From contig NC_072813.1 of the NCBI RefSeq assembly GCF_003013715.1, positions 1,860,001 through 1,924,000 on the forward strand: 64,000 nt of DNA, read 5' to 3'. Position numbers and translations under genes: made by a program. The notes under the pieces were generated by a model that did not search any database, was not told the DNA's origin, and worked only from the letters and a program-made list of their open reading frames with translations. Shown here piece after piece: positions 47,601 through 56,282 of the stretch. Positions within the stretch are counted from its first letter, which is position 1, and every line of letters starts with the position of its first letter. This stretch comes from Candidozyma auris. Taxonomy: Eukaryota > Ascomycota > Pichiomycetes > Serinales > Metschnikowiaceae.

Positions 47601-48572
47601 GAAATGAGTAAGTCAGCAGACTTATGGGTGCTGACTCAGTACTCCTACCCACAGTTGGCTAAAGCGGTTGCTGAACAGCTTGGCGACTCTGTGGACCCAG
47701 CCAAGTTGCGTTTATTCGTGGTGAACAACCAAGGGGTAAGGTTTCCATTGCTGTCAAGCCACTCACTTTCGCAAGTCTTTACTAAGCAGGTGTCGGTCTC
47801 GACAATCACTAATTTTGAATATGAGATCCTAAACATCACATTGAAGGAGTATGAAAATTTGAAGTCAGTAAAAATCTTTTGGATGAATACAATTCAACAG
47901 TTCCAATTGTTTGATTTGTTAGTGCCTAAGACAAGTACTGTTGCAGATTTGGTGACAAAGTTGATACACAAGCTTTCTGTCCCACCAAAGCTTTGGAGCA
48001 ACTTACTTGTTTGGGCGGGCCAAGATAGCAAATACAGCGATTTAGTGAAGTTTGACAGGGAAATCAGTGATCTTCCTGAGGGTACCGAGCTCTACTGTGG
48101 TTATTTCCCAGCTGAGGTCGAAATTCTTGTCAGCAACGATATGTTTAAACGCTTTGACGAAAAATACATCGCAAAAGACGACATCGAAGACGAACTTCTT
48201 AGAGATGAGTTTGAGAAGGCTCAGAAGTTATCAAAGCAGTTGAACATCATTCCCGCTTTTCATTTCCATAAAAACCCAGCGTACTGCCACGGCAAGCCTT
48301 TTATCTTTGCAGCTTTTCCAGGTGAACCCTTCGAAGAAACCAAACTCAGATTACGCAAGAAGCTTGGACTTGGCGCTCAGGCATTTGAAAAAGTTCGCAT
48401 TGCTCTCACAGACGCCAATGACAAGGGCCGGTACCTTGACAGCGACAAACCAAACTTGGAGCTCTTCAAAGAGATTACTCAGTTCGATAGCCCTACATCC
48501 CTCGCACTCGACCATCCTGATAGAAACCCACGTCGCCAAAATCCCTTTGGAAAAGGTATTTCCATAAGGTAA
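44637..48572 (+). CDS. UBP15: Ubp15, ubiquitin-specific protease (USP7-like)
   Basis: The protein has 1,311 residues. An acidic N-terminus leads to a MATH domain (about 80-215, EIKDWNAIRKEDKIRGPQF). The USP catalytic domain follows, with nucleophile Cys285 in NNQGATCYLNS and His533 in GSISNGHYYGL. A long C-terminal region of ubiquitin-like folds resembles the USP7/Ubp15 architecture. The S. cerevisiae protein is 1,230 residues and acts in peroxisomal protein export and cell-cycle control. The ATG at 44637 is the first in frame. Upstream, 32 more codons are open and look coding-like but have no ATG, so an unseen 5' exon cannot be excluded. It is convergent with CAB4; their stop codons are only 50 bp apart. 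Confidence 0.93.
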   Translation: MTSKPNAQPGTGPGLNDDVVEIDSSDYEMLEKSNIAIGGSDADNLSDALETEPRDMDDDNMGMDDDDIEEITPPTLRQPELTKRPGHPLLIPATQFDNLATSIMKPLPDYPVKDETYNVWEIKDWNAIRKEDKIRGPQFECGGFTWNILLFPRGNNDLISMYMEPHPPKDAEGNVDPKWYVCAQFGFDLWNPNHPECHHAMGSHHRFNKNETDWGFSSFISGRDLLNAAKYGRAYPLMDKNLFNITAYVRVIDDSSTGVLWHNWVNYDSKAETGYVGLNNQGATCYLNSLLQSYYTTKIFRDLVNQIPTEATSETKSKAVPLALQKIFYLLQLSSEPVGTMELTKSFGWDSSDAFTQHDIQELNRVLMDKLEMAMKGTKIENKLNDVFVGKMKSYIKCVNVPYESSREEDFWDIQLNVRGFRTLEESFKNYIEIEMLDGENKYQAGDQYGYQDAKKGVVFRSFPPVLHLQLKRFEYDFMVDDLVKIDDYYEFPDVVDLRPFLDDDLPDEVKNQNWRYKLHGVLVHQGSISNGHYYGLIKPEAHEDLWLRFDDDKVWKATPTQVFQENYGASELPQAHLRQLTRNEQNEYLIRRATSAYMLVYYRESELDKILPPQNSLAPTPTHVAEQIRKEQEEFEKAETANREALFYMHVKIVTVKNFVYYNGFDTYPDPTDPRLFDENVFNEHAYPLSIKVKKDAPFSDLYALVAEKLGYDVPKSGRTAEAAVSVDDVSSNWPFQLLCVSHRNNRTNRPDAAVPELLFEATVSQVYTQCFKRRYEEMVFFVDEPTRQLQSIDAPTKLISPEQFDFESAAHRILTNKSVKTLDHSSSNLIRIFIKYFDPVSDEARGLSYAVVASDSKVDLLTPIINKVLQFDPETPLTYFEEVSHTSIEPIIETISFEKNELGTGDVLTVQLADTESATFGKRFANAKDYYEFLYTRLHIHIKPFKANEEEEDSDFVAEDDASGQERKDDQDQASKAEVADIELAKEMSKSADLWVLTQYSYPQLAKAVAEQLGDSVDPAKLRLFVVNNQGVRFPLLSSHSLSQVFTKQVSVSTITNFEYEILNITLKEYENLKSVKIFWMNTIQQFQLFDLLVPKTSTVADLVTKLIHKLSVPPKLWSNLLVWAGQDSKYSDLVKFDREISDLPEGTELYCGYFPAEVEILVSNDMFKRFDEKYIAKDDIEDELLRDEFEKAQKLSKQLNIIPAFHFHKNPAYCHGKPFIFAAFPGEPFEETKLRLRKKLGLGAQAFEKVRIALTDANDKGRYLDSDKPNLELFKEITQFDSPTSLALDHPDRNPRRQNPFGKGISIR

Positions 48573-48622
48573 TGAAGGATCTTCAGTGAGAAGTTGTTTC
48601 GAATATACGACTATGTGTTGAA

Positions 48623-49495
48623 TTACACTGTTCTCTGTTTCTTCGAGCGTCTTTTGAGCTCTTCTTCTCTCATGTCCGTCGAGCTTATTTTCCCTTTCCA
48701 ATTATCTTGCTCACCTCCGTCACTGCCAAGTACGTCCACAGACAAAACCTCTAATTCAGAGAATCCTTGTTTACGCCTGTAGTCATTGACAAAAGTAGCA
48801 CCCTTGCGAGTTTCTTCGCTAATCACCAATGCATCAATATCTCGCACGAACCCCGTAGGACCACATACATCATCTATCTGGTAAATGGAAAATGTCACCG
48901 ATTCGGGTAGAATCTCCTTCAAATACTTTGTCACAGCACCAAGTCTTCGATCCAACAGCTCCATCACCTCCGCAAATTTCTTCTTCAGTAGCATCTGTTG
49001 CCCAGTGATTCCTACGATAAGGTGCTTCAGAGTAGCAAACGCAGCAGCCAGCAACAAGATCTTGTGCCCGTCATGAAGGTGGTCAAATGTTCCGCCAACA
49101 GCACTCACTGGGAACTGATGCTCACTGAAAGACTGGAAGTCAGGAGGCTGACGATTATCTATCTCAGTCTCTATAGCTCTAGTTTTGTCTGCAACCACAC
49201 CGTTTCCAGACTCAGAAGCCGGAACAAAAGCAAAATCCCAATCCAGGCGCAAGCTATTCACAAGCACATTTATGCCAAATGTGAAGGGAAACATTTGTTC
49301 GTTGGCACAACTACGGAGAGATCCGTAAACGCTGGAGAGGATATAGTTGAGCTCTTTGGTCTGTTTCACACGTTGCGTTACCAAGACATCAATGCCGGGA
49401 AGCGATGGAGGCAATTGGTTAAGCACAGCTTGAAAGAAATCGCTGTAGTTTTTGGTAGCTGGGTCATCGATCACTAGCACGGTGGAGTAGCCCAT
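48623..49495 (-). CDS. CAB4: Phosphopantetheine adenylyltransferase, CoA biosynthesis
   Basis: The protein has 290 residues. It belongs to the nucleotidyltransferase superfamily with VGGTFDHLHDGH at 133-144, which contains the HxGH nucleotide-binding motif, and ISSTDMR near the C-terminus. It transfers AMP from ATP to 4'-phosphopantetheine, the fourth step of CoA synthesis. The N-terminal 125 residues form the extra domain seen in fungal Cab4. The start ATG at 49495 is the first in frame. The 135 bp between it and the PPR gene hold a one-base variant of the recurrent motif (TTTGGCTGCGAAA at 49557-49569). Confidence 0.92.
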   Translation of the reverse strand: MGYSTVLVIDDPATKNYSDFFQAVLNQLPPSLPGIDVLVTQRVKQTKELNYILSSVYGSLRSCANEQMFPFTFGINVLVNSLRLDWDFAFVPASESGNGVVADKTRAIETEIDNRQPPDFQSFSEHQFPVSAVGGTFDHLHDGHKILLLAAAFATLKHLIVGITGQQMLLKKKFAEVMELLDRRLGAVTKYLKEILPESVTFSIYQIDDVCGPTGFVRDIDALVISEETRKGATFVNDYRRKQGFSELEVLSVDVLGSDGGEQDNWKGKISSTDMREEELKRRSKKQRTV

Positions 49496-49556
49496 CGTTG
49501 ATAATCTGGGGAACTTTGGGTAGCATTATATTTCGCACTATATGGCCCAACCCAAG

Positions 49557-49569
49557 TTTGGCTGCGAAA
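49557..49569 (+). promoter_or_regulatory. Variant of the recurrent motif, CAB4 promoter
   Basis: TTTGGCTGCGAAA differs from the consensus at one position (T for A before TGG). It lies 62 bp upstream of the CAB4 ATG. Confidence 0.4.
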
Positions 49570-49630
49570 AGGTTCTTTCGAATAGAAGCTACAGGGACAT
49601 CAGAAGTCGTAACTATGTTCATTATTATAT

Positions 49631-52348
49631 CTATTTACAGGCATTGTAGATTCTCCATTGATGTGCTTTGAGCTTCTCAGCTGCATCGGAGACTTCAGGG
49701 TCTAATTGAATGAATGTCTTTAACGCCAACATCAACTTCTTCAGCTTCTCATCTAGATCTCTGTCCTTCAACTTTCTATAAACGTACCGGACAGAATCTT
49801 CAACGGCCGTGGCATTGGCAATGTTCTTGCGCGGGTCATAAAGTTCTTTGGGCACATAGAACAAGATTCCTGATCCAAGAATCTTCTTGTGTACCTCTAA
49901 TGCATTTTCGTGGTTGTCTGGAGCGTCAGTCCATGTGGCACTCTTGATGTGCTTAATGAGGCCGTCGTAAGACTCAACAAATTTGTTCAGCATAAGCGAC
50001 TGTCTATTCTTGTGCAAACCATACTCTCTTGATTCCGCCACCATTATACATCTCATGAGTGTTGTTAAGGAATCGAGCACATCGTGAAGTTGCTCAGTGG
50101 TAAGCGATGACTTCGGCGTATTGTTGGGCACTTTCCTTCTGCGGTTGCTGACAGTTCCTTTGTGGAGGTTTTTGTCGTTGTAAGCATAGAGGTCCCTCTT
50201 GAGAACAGCAAAAACTGAGTCGAAAGTCTTTTCACGGGGCTTGAGAGACTTCGATAAATTGGAAGCAGGAGAAACTATGGCCGCCAAAAGCTCAGTGACG
50301 AACCTGGCAGGCACGTTCCGCTTAGGGAAATTTTCATCGATTTTATAAATGAAATTTTCCACCAACATCACATCCACGACAGATGATTCGTGGCGTCCAG
50401 TCAAGCTCATTTTCTCGTTGAAAGAAAGCTTGTTGAACTCTCCAGAATCTTCGGAGGCGGACCCATCTCCCAATAGGCATTCTTTCACGACGAACTTGTC
50501 ATTCTCATCCCGTACCCTTGTCAAGTCTGGGTACTGGGATTTAGGAAGGGCACCACAAGTCAATCCCTCAGCTGTACAGCGTTTCAAGTCCGTACGACTG
50601 ATATAAATGCCTCCCCATTTGGTCAAAGCATACCACATAGCTAGATAGAACTCCTTTACGGCCCCAATTTTTGAAAGCGACTCAAAGGCAAGTGCCAACA
50701 AGAAAGTGTTCACTCCAATGCCTTTTTCTAATGAAATATGTTGCAGCAGCGGCAACTTTTTTCCAAACTTTCCCTCCAGGTTGACATACGTCTGGTGCAT
50801 GAGCAACTTGTGTACGTCAGAAAACTTTGGCCTCGAAAAGTCCACCAACCGCTTCCTTTTATTTGAGAATATGGCTCTAGTTTTGTTATTTGAAAAAGGG
50901 GGAGGAGGAAAAACTACTAATGGGTTCACCTCATCTCTCGACAACTCCTTGACATGAGTCAGGGGGCGGTCCTTTTCAGGAACTTCAGCATCGTCGACTC
51001 TTTCATCGGTGCGTCTCTTAATATCACTCGCAGGTACAATAATTTTGGTTTCGTGATTTTCCAATGCAAAATGCAACATCAGCTCCACCTCCGGGCACCA
51101 CATTTTCAAGAATTCAAGCCCGTGAAGCATGTATTGATAATGGGAGCCAGATTTTGCAGTGACAGCGGTACCAGAAAAATTGTTAATGAAGCACAGCAAG
51201 AAAGTTGTGGCAAAGACGGGATCTATATCCATCAACACTTCGCTGATTTCTTTTCTATAATTTTCTAACTTCTCTGGATTAGCCTCGGCCTCTTCTTTTG
51301 TAGGTGGTACAGGTGGCATGGCCAGAGCTCTAACCTTCTCATAGACATTCACAGCGGTCTCCACAAGCTCTGCCTGAGCAGCAAAAAGCTGTTTTGTACG
51401 CTCAGAAGCGGAAATGTCCGGAGCAGACTTGATGCGAGTGACTTCGTTTTGGATGTAGTGCTTTCTTCCGTTCAAAAAGATCGTGAACGTTTGACAATCT
51501 GGCCACACCGTTTTTGAATCTTCTGCAGTCTCAAAGAAATCCAATGCAAGCTGCTGGCCATTGCTAAAACATTTCATAAGAACCAGCAAGCAAGCATTGA
51601 ACACTTGCACCAGTGGCCGTTTCACTCTGCTGTATATTTGGAGAATCTCTTGGGCTTTAGAATGCGAAACACCATCCCAGCTATAGTTCTTTGCCAACCC
51701 ATCAAAGTAAAGAACGTGGGTCTGTTCATTCAAGGGAATCATCCAGCGTTTTCTATCGTGAAGAGCCTTCAGAGCCATATCGACTTTTCCATGTTCCATA
51801 CACCACTGGATCACAGCGTTCAGCGCCACCACTGCATTCCCCCGGCCCAAGTGACAGAGTTCCATGGCTCTGACAGTGTTCTGATCCCTCTCAAGCAATT
51901 TGAGTGTTTCCTCAGTTATTTTAAATGGGTCCAAGAGTACTTCCGGCGTGATTCCAAGAAGATGAAGAATAAGCTTCGGAGGGATCTTTTTCTTGCTTAT
52001 ACGCTTGATCTCCATAAGACTCTCAAAAATGGCTAATGACTTATCTGAAGCCACATTCAAGTCAGAAGGTCGAAGCTTCTCCAAATCTATGGGCTGAGCA
52101 GACAGACGCCGTTTCAACAAGGCAGAGTCATACTTTGCTCGAAGTAAAAGAAGTGCTTTCTGTGGACTAAGCGTATTTTTGGCGGCATCAGCAGCTACAC
52201 GGCGGTTCTTTCGTTGAAGATTTGCCGCAGCCTGCTGGGGAGTCACTTCCTGGATCTCTCCTGTGTTGATGAAATGCTGAAGCTTTGCACGAATATTCGA
52301 CGTGTTTCGCCTCGCGGGCATCGACGCCCAGCGTCGGATATGTAGCAT
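49631..52348 (-). CDS. PPR-like mitochondrial protein
   Basis: The protein has 905 residues. The N-terminus MLHIRRWASMPARRNTSNIRAK is basic and lacks acidic residues, as in mitochondrial presequences. The body is a string of helical pairs with spacing like pentatricopeptide repeats (for example AVIQWCMEHGKVDMALKALHDRKRWMIPLNEQTHVLYFDGLAK and QVFNACLLVLMKCFSNGQQLALDFFETA). Size and style fit fungal mitochondrial RNA-binding or ribosome-associated PPR proteins such as Ccm1, but I cannot choose a member. It is divergent from CWC22 over 490 bp. Confidence 0.65.
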   Translation of the reverse strand: MLHIRRWASMPARRNTSNIRAKLQHFINTGEIQEVTPQQAAANLQRKNRRVAADAAKNTLSPQKALLLLRAKYDSALLKRRLSAQPIDLEKLRPSDLNVASDKSLAIFESLMEIKRISKKKIPPKLILHLLGITPEVLLDPFKITEETLKLLERDQNTVRAMELCHLGRGNAVVALNAVIQWCMEHGKVDMALKALHDRKRWMIPLNEQTHVLYFDGLAKNYSWDGVSHSKAQEILQIYSRVKRPLVQVFNACLLVLMKCFSNGQQLALDFFETAEDSKTVWPDCQTFTIFLNGRKHYIQNEVTRIKSAPDISASERTKQLFAAQAELVETAVNVYEKVRALAMPPVPPTKEEAEANPEKLENYRKEISEVLMDIDPVFATTFLLCFINNFSGTAVTAKSGSHYQYMLHGLEFLKMWCPEVELMLHFALENHETKIIVPASDIKRRTDERVDDAEVPEKDRPLTHVKELSRDEVNPLVVFPPPPFSNNKTRAIFSNKRKRLVDFSRPKFSDVHKLLMHQTYVNLEGKFGKKLPLLQHISLEKGIGVNTFLLALAFESLSKIGAVKEFYLAMWYALTKWGGIYISRTDLKRCTAEGLTCGALPKSQYPDLTRVRDENDKFVVKECLLGDGSASEDSGEFNKLSFNEKMSLTGRHESSVVDVMLVENFIYKIDENFPKRNVPARFVTELLAAIVSPASNLSKSLKPREKTFDSVFAVLKRDLYAYNDKNLHKGTVSNRRRKVPNNTPKSSLTTEQLHDVLDSLTTLMRCIMVAESREYGLHKNRQSLMLNKFVESYDGLIKHIKSATWTDAPDNHENALEVHKKILGSGILFYVPKELYDPRKNIANATAVEDSVRYVYRKLKDRDLDEKLKKLMLALKTFIQLDPEVSDAAEKLKAHQWRIYNACK

Positions 52349-52839
52349 TTGAGACCTGTAATGGTAGTGGTACTGAAGTAGTAGGTGGAAAAGTGCTACT
52401 TTGGTGATGATCTTCGCTAGCTGTCACACTGTATGCAGTTTACAATTGTAAAGATGCCCGTAGGATCATGCTTAGTTCAGAAGTACTTGGATAATTAAGT
52501 GATACTACAATGAATTAAGCCACAAAGAGAGTCAATTGTAGCAAAGAATAGTGTAGTCTTGTTTTCTCTGGGACGTCTTCCTTTGAAACACCTGCAGAAT
52601 CTATATACCTTGTGGCTGCGAAAACAGTAATCATGGAGAGGGCAGGGGCGAGAAAAGTGCAACTATAGAGAATTTCGAGTATTTATACAGTCAGCATAGT
52701 CGTTGTAGTCATTGATTAAAAAAAACGTATACTGCCTATTACATTTTCGTCTTCACATAACGCTACACTCCACTACTCTTGTTGTAGTCTACTGCATACG
52801 CCTAAAACATCTCTCGCAGCCAACTACCACTTCCTCAGC
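52349..52839. other. Divergent promoter region between the PPR gene and CWC22
   Basis: It contains two variants of the recurrent motif, TGTGGCTGCGAAA at 52611-52623 and TCTCGCAGCCAA at 52812-52823. The second is 17 bp before the CWC22 ATG. No other gene is present. Confidence 0.6.
52611..52623 (+). promoter_or_regulatory. Variant of the recurrent motif, PPR gene/CWC22 promoter
   Basis: TGTGGCTGCGAAA matches the consensus except G for A before TGG. Confidence 0.4.
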
Positions 52840-54492
52840 ATGGACCAACGACAGCTGTGGCAAGAGCTCAGAAGAGAAATCGAAAAGCATGTGGCCCGTG
52901 TCGACAGGAGTAATATAAAGCATTTAGCTGTCAATCTTCTTCAGCTAAACTGTGTACGTGGTAGAGGTCTTCTTGCAAGAGCGATCTTAGCCAACGTCCT
53001 CAATGAGCCTGACAAGCACGCTGTGTACGCTCTGTTGGTGTGTGTGCTCAATTCCAAGCTACCTCAGATTGGAGAAGTTGTGGGTGCTCGAACAGTGGCG
53101 CTTTGGAAGCAATTGTACATGAAGAACGATAGCACGAAGATCTTTAGAGTGATGCTCTTCTTGTGCGAATTGGTCAAACAGAGAGTGATGGAGGACGTTG
53201 TTGTATTGCAAATCTTACAGGTTTTGCTCGAGGAGTCTGTCACGGACGATTCGATACACTTGGCCTCGTATGCGCTAGAAAGCATGACTCCCTACTTAGA
53301 AACACATTCGAAAGCATCCGCTAACTTACTATATGATCAGCTCCGACTAATGCTTCAGGAGGGCAATCTCAAAGATAAGCCACGCAGTGATATTCAGTAT
53401 TTGCTTGAATATCGCCGCAGACGTCACCGCTACGTTGTGGAGCCTGAACTCGACTTGATTGATGAAGCAGAGAAAACCCCACACTACATTGACCTTGTAG
53501 ACCTTCAAGACACAGCCACTAAGCTTAATTATTTCGCTGAAGACCCAGAATTTGACGTTACAGAGGGAACTTATGCTGAATTTAGGCGACAGATTTTTGA
53601 AGAAGATCTGACGAAAGAAGAGCCGCAAGAAAAAGATGACCAACCACAAATCATAAAGGATATGACAGACCAAGCGCTCGTGCAACATCAAAAAACGATA
53701 TACTTGACTGTTATGTCTAGCATGTCTGCAGATGAAGCCGTCCACAAGCTTCTTCGAGTAAGACAGAAACAGAAGCTAGAGCAAGGAGTGTTGGTGGACA
53801 TGATAATCAAGTGCTGTGCACAGGAGAAGACATACTCCAAATATTTTGGGGTCATCGGGGAGAAAATGAGCGGTATGAGTGACTCTTGGAATAAGACATT
53901 CACAGAACAATATCAACAGAAATATGGTACCTGCTATCAATACGAGGGATCCCAGCTACGGAACATGGGCAAGTTTTTTGGCCACTTGATAGCCTCAGAC
54001 AGCTTGCGGCCACAAGACACCTTGGGGTACGTAGAGTTGACAGAAGCAGCAACAAATAGTGCTAGTCGAGTGTTCATCAAGTTCCTTTTTCAGGAACTCG
54101 TGGAGGAGATGGGGGTGAACGAGGTGAAGCGCATGATTCAGGATCCCGAAGTCAAACCGGCATTGCGAGGCATGTTTCCTGTTGTAGACATTGACAGCAA
54201 TGACTCAGGCCACATAATGTTCTCGATAAACTACTTTACTGCAATTGGATTAGGAGTGTTGACGGAGGAAATGAGACTGGTTCTCAAGAATTTGCCTGAA
54301 GCCCGTGGGCGCCTGAGAAGCAACTCTGCAAGCTCATACTCAAGCTCAGCATCATATAGTAGATCTGAGCTGTACTCACGGTCACCGTCAAGGTCACCGT
54401 CAAGGTCGCCGTCAAGGTCGCCGTCAAGGTCGCCGTCAAGGTCGCCGTCAAGGACCCCCTCTAGATCGGGATCGAGAAGTCCTCTGCGATAG
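52840..54492 (+). CDS. CWC22: Cwc22, spliceosome component (MIF4G/MA3) with a C-terminal SR-type tail
   Basis: The protein has 550 residues. A MIF4G domain of HEAT-like helices covers about residues 1-200 (LWQELRREIEKHVARV, LFLCELVKQRVMEDVVVLQIL). The MA3 domain lies at about 285-420 (QKTIYLTVMSSMSADEAVHKLL). Cwc22 stabilises Prp2-dependent remodelling of the spliceosome. In animals it also brings eIF4A3 for exon-junction deposition. The last 45 residues are an SR/RS tail that includes (SPSR)6, encoded by a 12-bp DNA repeat. Part of the tail is low in complexity, so its length may vary between strains. Confidence 0.93.
   Translation: MDQRQLWQELRREIEKHVARVDRSNIKHLAVNLLQLNCVRGRGLLARAILANVLNEPDKHAVYALLVCVLNSKLPQIGEVVGARTVALWKQLYMKNDSTKIFRVMLFLCELVKQRVMEDVVVLQILQVLLEESVTDDSIHLASYALESMTPYLETHSKASANLLYDQLRLMLQEGNLKDKPRSDIQYLLEYRRRRHRYVVEPELDLIDEAEKTPHYIDLVDLQDTATKLNYFAEDPEFDVTEGTYAEFRRQIFEEDLTKEEPQEKDDQPQIIKDMTDQALVQHQKTIYLTVMSSMSADEAVHKLLRVRQKQKLEQGVLVDMIIKCCAQEKTYSKYFGVIGEKMSGMSDSWNKTFTEQYQQKYGTCYQYEGSQLRNMGKFFGHLIASDSLRPQDTLGYVELTEAATNSASRVFIKFLFQELVEEMGVNEVKRMIQDPEVKPALRGMFPVVDIDSNDSGHIMFSINYFTAIGLGVLTEEMRLVLKNLPEARGRLRSNSASSYSSSASYSRSELYSRSPSRSPSRSPSRSPSRSPSRSPSRTPSRSGSRSPLR
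54382..54453 (+). repeat. 12-bp tandem repeat in CWC22, six units
   Basis: Six copies of TCRCCGTCAAGG encode Ser-Pro-Ser-Arg. Units 1-2 have A and units 3-6 have G at the third position; all else is identical. Confidence 0.9.
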
Positions 54493-54904
54493 GCATAGGT
54501 GAGGTGGCATATAAGAAGTTGCAAATTTTGTTTGATTGTGGAGGTAATCTCAAGAATACACTGAAGAACTAAACTGTTGCCTACGTGGAATGAATGCTGG
54601 CAGAGGATCCTGCTCTTGAGAAGCTTGAAGAGTATGGACATCGTATCTCTTTCATCACACTCTCATCTCTCTTAAACAATAGCACGCTTGCCGTTTGCTG
54701 CGAACAAAACGCAGGGCTCACCATCTAGAGGAAGCGAACATAACAGCGCCAGGAAACTGCAGCAACGGAATTTTAAGAATGAAGATGCCAGCAACTCTTA
54801 ATTCAAAAACGCTGTCACAAAAAGCTAAAGCTATCTCCACCTAAACGAATTTCGCTTACATACCTCGGATTATTCGGAGCTTCGATATTAGCGGCAGCAA
54901 GCAA

Positions 54905-54915
54905 TTCGCAGCCAT
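54905..54915 (-). promoter_or_regulatory. ATGGCTGCRAA motif, copy 18
   Basis: TTCGCAGCCAT followed by T on the plus strand, 410 bp after the CWC22 stop. Confidence 0.5.
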
Positions 54916-55382
54916 TCAGTTGCAGCAAGCTTGATAGTCAGTTAGAGGTACCTACAAAAGGTAGCTTCTCAAGCATGGTTGATAAAAAAAAAAAATGAAA
55001 AAAAAAAAAAAAATCAAAGAAGTGAACAAAAACACTTGCACTACTGACATTGCAAATTCCATCTGTTATTTGACGGTTTCGTCCTTACACCAAATGTGAG
55101 ACATGCGCCCGCGGCTAATGCAAAGAAAAGTAGCGCACTGAGGGTAAGCGTAAGAAGACGATGCACATACAAAGAAGAAGTCGGCAATAAAGGATGCTCG
55201 AAACAAGAGTGTCCAAATTCGTCTCCTTCAAAGTTGCTTGACTTTTTATTTTTTTTTATTCCCTTCGTGTGACCATCCGCTGAGCCGTGCCTTCAGCGGT
55301 TCCCGAGATTTCCCGGTGCCGGATCCACCCTAGAGACAGACTTTTGATGGCGTTATGGTGGTGTGAAAAATGCTCGTCTCTG

Positions 55383-55603
55383 ATTGGATGAAGGCTATAC
55401 GAAGTGGGTTTCTTGAATTATCTACACGGGAAGAATCGCTTACCACTCTTCCCGCTCATATGTCTACATTTTCTTTTTTTGTGAACGTTGATCTCGTGTT
55501 TTGTCCGCCGTTATCACCGTCTTCACGTCACGTGCCTCAGGCCACTGGCAAAAGTTTTTCCGGCCAATGGCAGCCCGCGGAAAATCAGCTTCCTGCTTAT
55601 TGG
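55383..55603 (+). promoter_or_regulatory. CYC1 upstream region with three CCAAT boxes and a CACGTG box
   Basis: ATTGG at 55383-55387, CCAAT at 55564-55568, ATTGG at 55599-55603 and CACGTG at 55529-55534. CCAAT boxes are targets of the HAP complex, which drives respiratory genes in yeasts. Occupancy is inferred. Confidence 0.5.
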
Positions 55604-55653
55604 CGCCTCTGCAAAACTCACGGCAATAAAGAGAAAAAACCAAGCACTGTCCC

Positions 55654-55662
55654 TATATATAG
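55654..55662 (+). promoter_or_regulatory. TATA box of CYC1
   Basis: TATATATAG, 79-87 bp upstream of the ATG. Confidence 0.6.
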
Positions 55663-55740
55663 TGCCGGTGAGTCGCTCCACATTTCTCGTCTTTTTTTTT
55701 TTCTTCATCTCCATCAATAAAAACATATTTATTATAAACA

Positions 55741-56076
55741 ATGCCAGCTAAGTTCGAAAAGGGTTCTGAGAAGAAGGGTGCTAACCTTTTCAAGACAAGA
55801 TGTTTGCAATGCCACACCGTTGAGAAGGGTGGCCCAAACAAGGTTGGTCCTAACTTGCATGGTGTTTTCGGCAGACAGTCGGGTCAGGCTGAAGGTTTCT
55901 CTTACACCGACGCCAACAAAAAGAAGGGTGTCGTCTGGACCGAACAAACCATGTCTGACTACCTTGAAAACCCAAAGAAGTACATTCCAGGTACCAAGAT
56001 GGCCTTTGGTGGTTTGAAGAAGCCAAAGGACAGAAACGACTTGATCACCTACTTGGTCAAGGCCTGCAAGGACTAA
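55741..56076 (+). CDS. CYC1: Cytochrome c
   Basis: The protein has 111 residues. Haem is attached at CLQCH (Cys21, Cys24, His25) and the sixth ligand is Met87 in GTKMAFGG. It carries electrons from complex III to complex IV in the intermembrane space. The sequence is close to other fungal cytochromes c from end to end, and codon choice indicates high expression. No intron and no CTG codon is present. It is convergent with the DUF866 gene. Confidence 0.98.
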   Translation: MPAKFEKGSEKKGANLFKTRCLQCHTVEKGGPNKVGPNLHGVFGRQSGQAEGFSYTDANKKKGVVWTEQTMSDYLENPKKYIPGTKMAFGGLKKPKDRNDLITYLVKACKD

Positions 56077-56282
56077 GTATACCTGAACGCCAAAATCTTG
56101 CATCCGTCTCTAGACACTGCTGGCGGGGGGGCTTTATGCTACAATGACGAGGACTCCGTCAAGCCATCTGTTCCGTTCATCTGTATATATTAATTGCATT
56201 TGTTATTTTGCCTGTTCGTACCAAACATTTGATGTATCTGTTGCAGCTCCAGCTGCTCTGTTCAGCCTTGTAGTCACCTGTC

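Larger units (their letters stand above)
54493..55740. other. Region between CWC22 and CYC1
   Basis: This is 1.2 kb with one exact motif copy (54905), long A-runs at 54986-55014 and the CYC1 promoter (CCAAT boxes, a CACGTG box and a TATA box) in its right half. I see no gene. Confidence 0.65.

Noticed and set aside
54231..54641. Open frame antisense to the CWC22 tail with a DLDG repeat
   Set aside because: The repeat is simply the complement of the SPSR-coding units.
2350..54915. The recurrent motif as a conserved short ORF, since ATGGCTGCGAAA would encode Met-Ala-Ala-Lys
   Set aside because: Frames after the shared 11-12 bases diverge at once and end at random points, from about 4 codons on. 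The conservation is at DNA level only.
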